Source: Echinicola shivajiensis | Lineage (GTDB): Bacteria > Bacteroidota > Bacteroidia > Cytophagales > Cyclobacteriaceae | Assembly: GCF_018642165.1 (NCBI RefSeq) | Contig: NZ_JAHHZM010000002.1 | Location: 496,001-560,000, forward strand | Direction of reading: 5' to 3' | Length of the DNA stretch: 64,000 nt | Part shown: positions 17,171 to 25,671 of the stretch, in pieces | How the letters are laid out: each line of letters begins with the position of its first letter | Numbering within the stretch: the first letter of the stretch is position 1 | Notes under the pieces: generated by a model | The model's database searches: none | Seen by the model: only the letters and a program-made list of their open reading frames with translations | Told to the model about the DNA's origin: nothing | Position numbers and translations under genes: made by a program

Positions 17171-17631
17171 TCCTTTTCAGCCAATTGGTTGATTTCTTCT
17201 ATCATGGCCTTTACATGACCTGGTCCATCAAATAAACCTTCATGAGCAGCAATTATCCTATGGTTCTTATCCAGCAGATAAGTGATTCTTTTTGGCATTT
17301 TAATCAATGGAATCAAGGCATCATATTTTTTGCAAACCTCACCTGTGGGATCAGAAAGTAGCTCAAAGGGAAGATTATGCATTTTCTTAAATTCTTCATG
17401 ACTTTTGATGGAGTCTCTGCTGATTCCTACAATATTTACATCCAGTGATTTGAAGATTTGAAAATTGTCCCTAAAACTGCATACTTCCTTTGTACAGCCT
17501 TGGGTTTGATCTTTTGGGTAGAAAAAAATCAGGCATGGTTGACCTTTGAAATCCTCACTTAATTTGAATTTTTTGTTCGAGGTAGAAATTAAAGAAAAAT
17601 CAGGAGCTTTGCTGTTTATTTTGATTGCCAT
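17167..17631 (-). CDS. Peroxiredoxin, Bcp/PrxQ type
   Basis: A 154-residue cytoplasmic thiol peroxidase that reduces H2O2 and organic hydroperoxides using thioredoxin. The peroxidatic Cys46 lies in FFYPKDQTQGCTKEVCSF, with a resolving Cys51 five residues later, the atypical 2-Cys PrxQ arrangement. GISRDSIKSHEEF and the Arg in KRITYLLDKN complete the active site. A second Bcp (53048-53497) is present in the window; the two are diverged paralogues. Its stop overlaps the convergent LolD-like gene by 4 bp. Confidence 0.92.
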   Translation of the reverse strand: MAIKINSKAPDFSLISTSNKKFKLSEDFKGQPCLIFFYPKDQTQGCTKEVCSFRDNFQIFKSLDVNIVGISRDSIKSHEEFKKMHNLPFELLSDPTGEVCKKYDALIPLIKMPKRITYLLDKNHRIIAAHEGLFDGPGHVKAMIEEINQLAEKD

Positions 17632-17815
17632 ATAAATGTTCTTTATCCTAAAGTTTATCGTTTTATTGCCGAGTTTTTATTTTCTTCTTGATAACAAATA
17701 TGTCTCAAAGTTGTTCCAAGTATTGTTCCTTTTTTCAGTTCAAGAAACTTTTTTTAAAAGTTTTAAGCTATTATTACAATAAGATTAAGTCGATTTTTCC
17801 TATTATAAGGACTAA

Positions 17816-17938
17816 TTGATTCAGGATCAGGATATAGAAGTTTTTGAAAAACCGGTAGGAAAGGAGTATCCTTTTAATTTGCTTCAAAATGGTAATAGAA
17901 TAAATTTTGGAGCTGAACCTTTATCTAATTACGCATGA
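17816..17938 (+). CDS. Possible 40-residue protein coupled to the antiporter gene
   Basis: An open frame of 40 codons starting at TTG (17816), right after an in-frame TAA and preceded by AAGGA five bases before the TTG. Its TGA stop (17936-17938) overlaps the ATG of the antiporter as ATGA, the usual arrangement of translational coupling. The product is hydrophilic (LIQDQDIEVFEKPVGKEYPF is its first half) with no signal peptide or membrane segment. It could be a leader peptide, a real small protein or chance. It is the only item in the 303-bp gap 17632-17934, which is otherwise A/T-rich and must hold both divergent promoters. Confidence 0.4.
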   Translation: MIQDQDIEVFEKPVGKEYPFNLLQNGNRINFGAEPLSNYA

Positions 17939-19176
17939 CCACGACGATCATTATAACACTTTGTAGTTTATTGCTGATTGCCTATTTATTTGACTATAGT
18001 TTCAAAAAAACCAAGATACCGTCAGTAATATTATTGCTTTTGCTAGGATGGCTGGTGAAACAAGGTACCATGCTTTTTGAGTTGGATTTGCCTGACCTTT
18101 CATCCATTTTGCCAATACTCGGTACTACTGGTTTGATTTTAATTGTACTTGAAGGGTCTCTGGAGCTGGAACTGAACAAGGATAAGATCACTTTGATAAA
18201 GAAGTCCTTTTTTGGGGCTTTAGCGCCTTTATTGGCCCTTTCTTTCTTGTTGGCTTATATATTTGAAATGTATGGAGGTTATTCCTTTAAGGATAGCCTG
18301 ATCAATGCCATTCCTCTGTGTGTGATCAGTAGTGCCATCGCCATTCCAAGTGTAAGGAATTTATCCACAGCCAATAAGGAGTTTGTTATCTATGAAAGCA
18401 GTCTTTCCGATATTTTGGGAGTGGTATTCTTTAATTTTGTACTGAGAAACGATACTTTTGGATTTAACTCTTTTGGTGTGTTTGGTCTCCAGTTGGTGAT
18501 CATTACATTGATCTCCTTTATTGCGACAGTGGGCCTTTCCTTTTTGTTGAGCAAGATAGAACACCACATTAAATTTGTTCCGATCATTCTTTTGACCTTG
18601 CTGATCTATGCCATTTCATATGTTTACCATTTACCGGCATTGATCTTTATTTTGATATTTGGACTGTCTATAGGTAACCTTAATGAGCTTCATAATTTGA
18701 AGTTCTTCAATGTTTTCAGAACCGATATTTTGAATAAAGAGGTTCAGAAATTTAAGGAGTTGACGATAGAAGCGACCTTTTTGATCAGGTCATTGTTCTT
18801 CCTGCTTTTCGGATATTTGTTGGAAACTTCAGAAATTCTCAATACCACAACCTTGATCTGGTCTGTTGGTATCGTAATATTGATTTTCTCATTGAGAGCA
18901 ATACAGTTAAAAATGAGCAAGTTGCCACTTAAGCCGCTACTATTTGTAGCGCCCAGGGGCTTAATTACCGTTTTGTTGTTTTTGTCCATCGAGCCATTTA
19001 ATGTTATTGGATTAGTGAATAAATCATTGATCATTCAGGTAATTGTTTTGACGGCATTGGTAATGATGTTTGGCGTGATCACGAGCAATCCGGAAAAGGC
19101 AGAAGAGGAGCAAAAAAAAGCAGCAGAGACCAAGGCTAATGGCGAAGATGTGAAGTCTACGGTTAAAGCCAGTTAA
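17935..19176 (+). CDS. Cation/proton antiporter (CPA superfamily)
   Basis: A 413-residue inner-membrane protein with about 12 hydrophobic segments starting at residue 4. The unwound-helix region reads PLCVISSAIAIPSVRNL (about 125-141) and the ion-binding helix YESSLSDILGVVFFNF (about 153-168). The Asp of SD replaces the ND of classical NhaP-type proteins. It ends with a hydrophilic, Lys/Glu/Ala-rich tail of about 30 residues. It exchanges Na+ or K+ for protons, useful for a marine bacterium. Its ATG overlaps the stop of a possible 40-codon frame. It heads a same-strand run leading to the NAD-salvage genes, but a 78-bp gap follows. Confidence 0.85.
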   Translation: MTTTIIITLCSLLLIAYLFDYSFKKTKIPSVILLLLLGWLVKQGTMLFELDLPDLSSILPILGTTGLILIVLEGSLELELNKDKITLIKKSFFGALAPLLALSFLLAYIFEMYGGYSFKDSLINAIPLCVISSAIAIPSVRNLSTANKEFVIYESSLSDILGVVFFNFVLRNDTFGFNSFGVFGLQLVIITLISFIATVGLSFLLSKIEHHIKFVPIILLTLLIYAISYVYHLPALIFILIFGLSIGNLNELHNLKFFNVFRTDILNKEVQKFKELTIEATFLIRSLFFLLFGYLLETSEILNTTTLIWSVGIVILIFSLRAIQLKMSKLPLKPLLFVAPRGLITVLLFLSIEPFNVIGLVNKSLIIQVIVLTALVMMFGVITSNPEKAEEEQKKAAETKANGEDVKSTVKAS

Positions 19177-19254
19177 TTAGCCTTGATGGAACCTTTTTAA
19201 GGAATTAATGATTGCCTATTAAATCCTATTTTAGCAGTCTAAAAAGCCTAAGTT

Positions 19255-20082
19255 TTGAATCAAAAAAGTGTGCAGCACATGTTGCTAGCTGGGATATTCT
19301 TTGCCATGATGCAAGTTTTGGTGAAATTTGTCCCTCATTTGCCTGCCGTTGAAGTGGTGTTTTTCAGGTCTATATTCAGTTTGGTTGCCACTTATGCTAT
19401 TCTGAAGAATCAAAATATACCCTTGTTTGGGAATAATAAGAAGCTGCTCATTTTACGGGGAGCTTCAGGTGCTTTGGGGCTGATAACCTTTTTTTACACC
19501 TTGCAAAATATTCCCTTGGCCAGTGCGGTAACCCTACAATATCTATCACCGATATTCACGACCATCTTTGGAATCTTTATTGTCAAAGAAAAAGTTAAGC
19601 CCATTCGGTTTTTGTACTTTGCCATAGCTTTTGGTGGAGTTTTGGTCATCGAAGGTTTTGATCCTAGAATATCCATTGAATATACTTTGATAGGAGTGGC
19701 TTCAGGCCTGTTTGCTGGATTGGCGTATAATATTATCAGGAAGCTCAAGGGCACAGAGCACCCTTTGGTGATTGTATTTTACTTCCCATTGGTTACCTTG
19801 CCTATTGTGGGGCTATGGAGCTATTTTAACTGGGTGATGCCCCAAGGCTGGGACTGGCTGCTACTCTTGGGAATTGGTGCTTTGACTCAGATGGCACAAT
19901 ATTATATGACAATGGCTTATCAGCATGCCAATTTAGCCAAGATTACCAGCCTAAATTACATTGGAATCCTTTATGCATTGTTTTTCGGTTTTATCTTTTT
20001 CGGGGAAACCTTTAACTTGCTAACCTATTTGGGGATGGCACTGGTGTTGTTTGGAGTAATATTAAATATAAGATCAAAATAG
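19255..20082 (+). CDS. DMT-superfamily transporter (EamA family)
   Basis: A 275-residue inner-membrane protein with ten hydrophobic segments in two EamA repeats; repeat 1 ends near VIEGFDP and repeat 2 begins near TLIGVASGLFAGLAYN. The start is TTG at 19255; ATG at 19279 (residue 9, directly before the first helix) is an alternative. Its stop codon is immediately followed by the pncB ATG with no gap, so the two genes are almost certainly co-transcribed. EamA proteins move small metabolites, and context suggests a pyridine precursor or purine, which is inference. Confidence 0.88.
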   Translation: MNQKSVQHMLLAGIFFAMMQVLVKFVPHLPAVEVVFFRSIFSLVATYAILKNQNIPLFGNNKKLLILRGASGALGLITFFYTLQNIPLASAVTLQYLSPIFTTIFGIFIVKEKVKPIRFLYFAIAFGGVLVIEGFDPRISIEYTLIGVASGLFAGLAYNIIRKLKGTEHPLVIVFYFPLVTLPIVGLWSYFNWVMPQGWDWLLLLGIGALTQMAQYYMTMAYQHANLAKITSLNYIGILYALFFGFIFFGETFNLLTYLGMALVLFGVILNIRSK

Positions 20083-21558
20083 ATGAAGATTACCAGGGAT
20101 TTGTATCAAGGCTCGTTGGCCCTTTTGACTGACTTCTACCAACTGACCATGGCCTATGCTTATTGGAAGTCCGGTAAGGCAGAGCAAGAAGCCGTTTTTA
20201 ATTTATTCTTCAGAAAAAATCCCTTTCAAAGTGGTTTTACTATTGCAGCAGGCTTGGATTATGTGATTGATTATTGCAGGAATTTTAAGTTTGACGATAA
20301 TGATCTGGAGTATCTTTCAGAGATGAAGCTCGAAAATGGCGAGCCAACCTTTGAGCCAGGGTTTATCAAATACCTCAGAGACTTGGAGTTTTCTTGTGAT
20401 GTGGATGCTGTGGAAGAAGGCGCAGTGGTTTTTCCCAATACTCCTATCATTAGGGTAAAAGGACCCTTGTTACAATGTCAGTTATTGGAAACCCCTCTTT
20501 TGAACATAATTAACTTCCAGACCCTGGTGGCAACCAAAGCAGCTAGGATAACTTTGGAAGCCAAGGGAGATCCAGTTTTGGAATTTGGACTAAGAAGGGC
20601 ACAAGGGATTGACGGAGCACTTGCAGCCAGCAGGGCCAGTTATATCGGGGGCTGCTCTTCTACCAGCAATGTTATGGCCGGTAAATTATTTGGTATTCCT
20701 GTATCAGGAACCCACGCACACAGCTGGATCATGGCTTTTGAAAGCGAAATAGAAGCCTTTGAGGCTTATGCTGCAGCTTTTCCTGATAACTGTATATTCC
20801 TTGTCGATACTTATGATACAATTCGAGGGGTGAAAAACGCCATTAAGGTCGGCAGGGCCCTGGAATCGAAAGGAAAGAAATTATTGGGAGTAAGAATTGA
20901 CTCGGGGGATTTGGCTTATTATAGTAATATAGCAAGGGAAATGCTTGATGAAGCTGGTTTCACTGAAACCAAGGTAGTGGCCAGCAATGACCTTGATGAG
21001 CATATTCTATCTTCCCTAAAAATGCAGGAAGCTTCCATAGATATTTGGGGGATAGGGACCAAGTTGGTAACAGCTTATGATCAACCAGCTTTAGGAGCTG
21101 TCTATAAAATGGCAGCGCTTAAGGATAGTGAAGGAAAATGGGTGCCAAAGGTCAAGGTTTCACAGCAATCCATTAAAATCAATATTCCAGGCTACCACAA
21201 TATAAAGCGTTTTTATAAAAACGGAAAGGCAGTATCCGATATGATATTTTTGGAGGATGGGCCTGAATTAAAGAATGAGGTGACCATTATTGATCCATAT
21301 GATCCTACCAAAAGGAAGAAAATTAAAATGGATGACTTGGAAAGCAAGACCCTTATTGTTCCAATTTTCAAAAAAGGGGAGAAGGTTTATACCAGACCTA
21401 GAATCCAGGATATAAGGAATGCCACTTTGACCAATTTGGATCGTTTTGATAAAGCCCATAAGAGATTGATCAATCCTCACATCTATCCAGTTGGATTGGA
21501 GGAGAATCTATATCATCTCAGAACCAATCTGGTCCTTCAAGCGAAGAATTACAGCTAA
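20083..21558 (+). CDS. pncB: Nicotinate phosphoribosyltransferase
   Basis: A 491-residue enzyme converting nicotinate and PRPP to nicotinate mononucleotide, the committed step of the Preiss-Handler NAD salvage path. The opening LLTDFYQLTMAYAYWKSGK is diagnostic, followed by VFNLFFRKNPF, a FGLRRAQG phosphate-binding region, SGTHAHSWIM with the autophosphorylated-type His, and GVRIDSGDLAYYS. Length matches the long bacterial NAPRT family. It starts directly after the EamA transporter stop and is followed after 87 bp by pncA, which supplies its substrate. Confidence 0.97.
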   Translation: MKITRDLYQGSLALLTDFYQLTMAYAYWKSGKAEQEAVFNLFFRKNPFQSGFTIAAGLDYVIDYCRNFKFDDNDLEYLSEMKLENGEPTFEPGFIKYLRDLEFSCDVDAVEEGAVVFPNTPIIRVKGPLLQCQLLETPLLNIINFQTLVATKAARITLEAKGDPVLEFGLRRAQGIDGALAASRASYIGGCSSTSNVMAGKLFGIPVSGTHAHSWIMAFESEIEAFEAYAAAFPDNCIFLVDTYDTIRGVKNAIKVGRALESKGKKLLGVRIDSGDLAYYSNIAREMLDEAGFTETKVVASNDLDEHILSSLKMQEASIDIWGIGTKLVTAYDQPALGAVYKMAALKDSEGKWVPKVKVSQQSIKINIPGYHNIKRFYKNGKAVSDMIFLEDGPELKNEVTIIDPYDPTKRKKIKMDDLESKTLIVPIFKKGEKVYTRPRIQDIRNATLTNLDRFDKAHKRLINPHIYPVGLEENLYHLRTNLVLQAKNYS

Positions 21559-21645
21559 TGGTCCTTTTGTGGTAGATTTATTTAGAGGGGAATAAGGCAT
21601 CGGAATAATTGATTTGGTAGAAGGGAAATCTTAAAAATTAAAATT

Positions 21646-22263
21646 ATGAATGCACTGTTGATCGTAGATGTACAGAATGATTTTTTACCTGGTGGAGCCT
21701 TGGCAGTGGAAGAGGCGGATCAAATTATTCCAGTGATCAATAAATTACAGGAGAAATTTGATTTTATAGTGGCCACTCAGGATTGGCATCCCGAACTTCA
21801 TAAAAGTTTTGCCGCCAACAATCCAGGAAAGAAGGTAGGTGAGATCATTAACCTTGATGGAGAGGAGCAAGTCCTATGGCCTGTTCATTGTGTACAAGGA
21901 AGCACAGGGGCAAAATTTCATCAAGATTTGAATCAAGAAAAATGGGCTAAGGTTTTCCAAAAGGGGACAAATCCTGTTGTGGATTCATATAGTGGTTTTT
22001 ATGATAACAGCAGAAAAGAAAATACAGGTCTCGGGGATTATTTTCACGATCACCATATTACTGATGTATATGTGGTTGGTTTAGCGGCCGATTATTGTGT
22101 GAAATTTACGGTGCTTGATGCATTGAAAGAGGGGTTTGATGTATTTTTGGTTACCGATGCAACCAAAGCGGTGAACCTTTTTCCAGGGGATTTTGAAAAT
22201 TCCTTGAAAGAAATGAGCAAAGCAGGGGCGAATTTGCTCAGCAGTGATGCTATTTCCTTATAG
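21646..22263 (+). CDS. pncA: Nicotinamidase/pyrazinamidase
   Basis: A 205-residue isochorismatase-fold enzyme that deamidates nicotinamide to nicotinate. The catalytic triad is visible: Asp8 (LIVDVQNDF), Lys106 (FQKGTNP) and Cys151 (LAADYCVKFT). Metal ligands are Asp46, His48 (TQDWHPELH) and His81 (WPVHCVQGS). Together with pncB just upstream it completes salvage of nicotinamide to NAMN. Probably part of the EamA-pncB-pncA transcript. Confidence 0.97.
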   Translation: MNALLIVDVQNDFLPGGALAVEEADQIIPVINKLQEKFDFIVATQDWHPELHKSFAANNPGKKVGEIINLDGEEQVLWPVHCVQGSTGAKFHQDLNQEKWAKVFQKGTNPVVDSYSGFYDNSRKENTGLGDYFHDHHITDVYVVGLAADYCVKFTVLDALKEGFDVFLVTDATKAVNLFPGDFENSLKEMSKAGANLLSSDAISL

Positions 22264-22313
22264 ATTATTTAAAAGTATTCTTAAATTGATAGTCGACCTT
22301 TAAAATTAATACT

Positions 22314-23105
22314 ATGCAACTTCCCATCGTCACCATTGATGCTTTTACTGATACCCCTTTTTCGGGAAATCCAGCAGCTGTTTGTTTACTTCCCGGCCCT
22401 CTAGCTGAAGAGGGAATGCAGCTAATAGCAGCTGAGATGAATTTAAGTGAAACTGCTTTTTTACAACAAACAGGTCCTACAGCCTTTAAGTTGAGATGGT
22501 TTACTCCAGAAAAAGAAGTGGATCTATGTGGACATGCAACCTTGGCGAGTGCATATATGCTATATATTGAAGAAGTGGTAGATGAGCAGGAAGAAATATT
22601 CTTTGATACCAAAAGCGGTGAATTGAAAGTGAAGATGGTTGATGGAGAAATTCAAATGGATTTCCCATTATTGCCTACCAAAGAGGACAAACATCCTTAT
22701 TTTACCGATAATTTTTTCGGACAGAAAGTGGTTGGGGCTGCTTCCTTAAAAGGAAATTGGATATTGGAGTTGGAAAGTTTTCATCAGCTGGAATATGTAG
22801 AACCAGAATTCCACTTATTGGCCATGCACAGTGATGAAGGCATTATCATTACATCTAAGGGAAATGAAAATTTCGATATATACTCCAGGTATTTTGCCCC
22901 TAATCTAGGTATCAATGAAGATCCAGTTACAGGATTTGCTCACTGTGCTTTGATGGATTATTGGAACAAAAAGGAAGGGAAAACTAGCCTGAATGCTTAT
23001 CAAGCGAGCAAGAGAGAAGGAGATATGAGATTGGAGTTGATGGGGGATAGGGTCAAAATTCTCGGAAAGGCAGTTAAAATTTTTGAAGGGTTTTTGGAAG
23101 TGTAA
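22314..23105 (+). CDS. PhzF-family isomerase
   Basis: A 263-residue member of the PhzF family (diaminopimelate-epimerase fold). It begins PIVTIDAFTDTPFSGNPAAVC, has the catalytic Glu in MNLSETAFL, the CGHATLASAY motif in WFTPEKEVDLCGHATLA and the second-half GINEDPVTGFAHCAL. Most members outside phenazine clusters have unknown substrates, and there is no phenazine pathway here. It follows pncA by 50 bp and is ended by a strong terminator, so it may be the last gene of the NAD-salvage transcript. Confidence 0.92.
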   Translation: MQLPIVTIDAFTDTPFSGNPAAVCLLPGPLAEEGMQLIAAEMNLSETAFLQQTGPTAFKLRWFTPEKEVDLCGHATLASAYMLYIEEVVDEQEEIFFDTKSGELKVKMVDGEIQMDFPLLPTKEDKHPYFTDNFFGQKVVGAASLKGNWILELESFHQLEYVEPEFHLLAMHSDEGIIITSKGNENFDIYSRYFAPNLGINEDPVTGFAHCALMDYWNKKEGKTSLNAYQASKREGDMRLELMGDRVKILGKAVKIFEGFLEV

Positions 23106-23158
23106 CATCAGGGAATGACTAAGTGATCATCTCTAGAAAATCAATTTCTACAATTTCG

Positions 23159-23204
23159 AAGGGCAAAAAATGGAGGAATGACATTTTTTGCCCTTTTGTT
23201 TTTT
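23159..23204 (+). terminator. Terminator after the PhzF-family gene
   Basis: A 14-bp perfect inverted repeat (AAGGGCAAAAAATG at 23159-23172 and its complement at 23182-23195), followed by TTGTTTTTT. It lies in the 303-bp gap 23106-23408; the rest is A/T-rich with no gene seen and should contain the promoter of the next gene. Confidence 0.9.
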
Positions 23205-23408
23205 GGTAGGGGCAATGTTCCGACAGTTGTAAAATTAGATTATTCAGTTAACAAATGGGCCGTTAAGTTTTTTTGATTCAGTATTATAAAAAATACCTTT
23301 TTTACATTATTGAATCATTTAATGCTAAAATTTGCTATCTTACATTCATACTTTAACATTGAATAATATAATTTTTAAACTTGTGTTTTTATCAAATCCT
23401 GGAAAACT

Positions 23409-23849
23409 ATGAAAAAGTTATTACTATTATTTGCCTTTTTAACTATGTCATATGGATTGTATGCCCAAGAGTTGGGTATCCGTTTTGGAGATGGTTATAA
23501 TAATGTTGCGATTGATGGAGTTTTTACCTTGGGTCAATTTAGTAGGGTTCATGCCGATGTCAACTTTGGGCATGGTGTGGGAATAGAAGCCCTGTGGGAT
23601 TTCTTGTACAGGCCTGTAGCAGATGTGGATGGACTAAATTGGTATGTAGGTGCAGGTCCAGCGATGTGGATTGACGATCCATTTTATTTGGGCGCTGCAG
23701 GTGAAATAGGGATTGAATACCATTTTGATTTTCCATTGGCCATAGGTGTTGATTGGCGACCTATTTTTTGGATTATTGAAAATACAGATTTTAGAGCTGA
23801 TTCTTTTGGACTAAATATCCGATATGTTTTTGGTAATGTGGATAGATAG
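23409..23849 (+). CDS. Small exported beta-barrel-like protein
   Basis: A 146-residue protein with a signal peptide (MKKLLLLFAFLTMSYGLYAQ). The mature part is Gly- and aromatic-rich with alternating strands (IGIEYHFDF, AIGVDWRPIFWI, FGLNIRYVFG), consistent with an eight-stranded outer-membrane barrel. It is not recognisable as a specific family. It is transcribed alone, converging on the VOC gene with a 34-bp gap and no obvious terminator. Confidence 0.75.
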   Translation: MKKLLLLFAFLTMSYGLYAQELGIRFGDGYNNVAIDGVFTLGQFSRVHADVNFGHGVGIEALWDFLYRPVADVDGLNWYVGAGPAMWIDDPFYLGAAGEIGIEYHFDFPLAIGVDWRPIFWIIENTDFRADSFGLNIRYVFGNVDR

Positions 23850-23883
23850 CCTTTGAAATAGATTTGAATAAACAAAATGGGTG

Positions 23884-24297
23884 CTATTTGGTGCGGACAG
23901 CGAGAATCTTATCGTATTCCTTATCAAATGGCTCCCATAATTCAATTTTATTCCCTTCAGGATCTAAAATATGGATGAATTTACCGTATTCATAGCTTTC
24001 TATTTTATCGCAAATTGTCACTCCATCATTTTTTAATTCTTTGACCAAAGCTTCAAGGTTATCTACCCGATAGTTGATCATGAATTCTTTTTCTGATGGT
24101 TTAAAATAGCTGGTTTTCTCATCCATAGGGCTCCATTGAGTAAAGCCTTTTTTTTCAGTTTGGTCAGCTTGGCGCCACTCAAAAGTTGTTCCATATTGAT
24201 CGGTATTTAAGCCCAAATTTTTTGAGTACCAATCTTTCATTTTGTCAGGATCTTGACATTTAAAGAAAATTCCTCCTATTCCTGTTACTTTTTTCAT
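23884..24297 (-). CDS. VOC-family protein (glyoxalase fold)
   Basis: A 137-residue cytoplasmic protein with two beta-alpha-beta-beta-beta modules: GIGGIFFKCQDPDKMKDWYSKNLGL at the start and the end module LVKELKNDGV...GKFIHILDPEGNKIELWEP, where His and Glu are usual metal ligands. Members include glyoxalase I, dioxygenases and resistance proteins; the specific reaction cannot be told. Its start is separated by 185 bp from the end of the Prx6-like gene upstream. Confidence 0.88.
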   Translation of the reverse strand: MKKVTGIGGIFFKCQDPDKMKDWYSKNLGLNTDQYGTTFEWRQADQTEKKGFTQWSPMDEKTSYFKPSEKEFMINYRVDNLEALVKELKNDGVTICDKIESYEYGKFIHILDPEGNKIELWEPFDKEYDKILAVRTK

Positions 24298-24423
24298 TTT
24301 GTTCTGGGTTCATGTGCGTTATCTAATCGTATTCCACTTAGAGACTGTAGTCTATTTCTAAGTAGCTTGAACTATTCTGCAGAAAGGCTAAGCTGTAATA
24401 TTCCAAAATAGTCCTATCATAAA

Positions 24424-24458
24424 AATAGCCGTTGATATGCTAAAAATCAACGGCTATT
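24424..24458 (-). terminator. Terminator of the 1-Cys peroxiredoxin gene
   Basis: A 13-bp perfect stem (AATAGCCGTTGAT at 24424-24436 with complement at 24446-24458), followed on the minus strand by TTTTTATG. It lies 24 bp beyond the stop codon. Confidence 0.88.
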
Positions 24459-24482
24459 CTTGTTAAATAACAGAAATAAAAC

Positions 24483-25118
24483 TTAAATATTTGGCTGGGG
24501 AGTAGTTCTCAAATAAGGTTTGATTTCCTTGTGTCCCTTAGGGAATTTAGCAGGGATCTCCTCATTTGTGATGGCTGGTGCAATAACCACATCTTCTCCA
24601 TGATTCCAATTAGCTGGAGTGGCTACGGAATAATTAGCTGTAAGCTGAAGTGAGTCAATTACCCTCAAGAGCTCATTAAAGTTTCTGCCTGTACTTGCAG
24701 GGTAAGTAATGATAAGTTTGATCTTTTTGTCTGGGCCAATGATAAAAACTGAACGTACAGTTTGGCTTTCATTGGCATTTGGATGGATCATATCATAAAG
24801 TTCGGAAACCTTATGGTCTTCATCAGCAATGATTGGATAATTGATGGTGGTGTTTTGGGTTTCATTGATATCCTTTACCCATCCTTTATGGCTTTCCAGT
24901 CCATCCACACTAAGGGCAATCATTTTGACATTTCTCTTGTCAAATTCCCCCTTTAGCTTAGCTGCAGTGCCTAATTCTGTAGTACAAACAGGGGTGTAAT
25001 CGGCTGGGTGGGAAAATAATATGCCCCATGCATCCCCAAGATAATCATGAAAATTTATTTGGCCCTCAGTACTATCGGCGGTGAAATTTGGAGCAGTATC
25101 TCCTAATCTTAAAGACAT
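24483..25118 (-). CDS. Peroxiredoxin, 1-Cys Prx6 type
   Basis: A 211-residue peroxidase with the Prx6 signature HPADYTPVCTTELG, peroxidatic Cys45, and the longer C-terminal domain typical of Prx6 (NYSVATPANWNHGEDVVIAP, FPKGHKEIKPYLRTT). It lacks a resolving Cys at the usual 2-Cys site. It removes peroxides in the cytoplasm. Monocistronic with a strong terminator. It is the second of three peroxiredoxins in the window. Confidence 0.96.
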   Translation of the reverse strand: MSLRLGDTAPNFTADSTEGQINFHDYLGDAWGILFSHPADYTPVCTTELGTAAKLKGEFDKRNVKMIALSVDGLESHKGWVKDINETQNTTINYPIIADEDHKVSELYDMIHPNANESQTVRSVFIIGPDKKIKLIITYPASTGRNFNELLRVIDSLQLTANYSVATPANWNHGEDVVIAPAITNEEIPAKFPKGHKEIKPYLRTTPQPNI

Positions 25119-25355
25119 AATGTTTTGGTTTTTTGGTTTAAAATTTAATTCTCTATAGGTTTTGTAGGAAAACGATAATACTACTTTAAAAGTTTAGTTT
25201 TTGATAAATAAATTCCCTTAAAATGAATATTTATTTTTAGAAAATTCTCTTTCTCTAAATTACGACTTTTTGCTGAGGAATTTGATCTTTGAAAATCAAA
25301 ACAGTATTAAGCAATATGGCTATGATTTAATTTAGAGGACCGGAATGAGAGAGGC

Positions 25356-25514
25356 TTACTTTTTCAACTCCTGTATGGCCCAGATAATTAGAAAAAAGCC
25401 AGTTCCCGTTAATCCTGGAGCTGGGATTTTGGCCATAAAACTTATGCTTATCATGATTATGGCTATTGTAGCCAACAACAAGGAAATAAAATTGAGTTTA
25501 TTATTTCGAGACAT
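25356..25514 (-). CDS. Possible 52-residue two-helix membrane protein
   Basis: Starting at ATG 25514, the frame encodes 52 residues: a short basic N-terminus (MSRNNKLNF), a hydrophobic helix (about 10-28), a Pro/Gly turn and a second helix (GTGFFLIIWAIQEL). The frame stays open upstream to 25619, but that extension has a membrane-unlike sequence and overlaps the hairpin at 25581, so the shorter start is preferred. AGG is near the start but no full ribosome site. The amphipathic pattern supports a real gene; no family is recognised. Confidence 0.45.
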   Translation of the reverse strand: MSRNNKLNFISLLLATIAIIMISISFMAKIPAPGLTGTGFFLIIWAIQELKK

Positions 25515-25580
25515 ACCTGATCTTATTATATATTGACTAAGTAATAATTGGCTTGTTTTCCAAAAAAAGTCCCCTTTAAA

Positions 25581-25606
25581 TGGGGCTAATTTTATAATTA
25601 GCCCCA
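25581..25606 (-). terminator. Hairpin after the glycosidase-like gene
   Basis: An 11-bp perfect stem (TGGGGCTAATT, 4-nt loop, AATTAGCCCCA) in the 157-bp gap between the glycosidase-like gene and the small membrane protein. The T-rich tail is weak, so a terminator is likely but not certain. Confidence 0.55.
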
Positions 25607-25671
25607 TATATAACCTCATATAAATAACGTCAAAGAATAAGGATAGTTCTCATATTTGATGCCGTTGTTCT

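Noticed and set aside
25515-25619. Longer start for the 52-residue membrane protein
   Set aside because: The extension overlaps a hairpin and does not look like protein; the shorter start gives a coherent two-helix protein.
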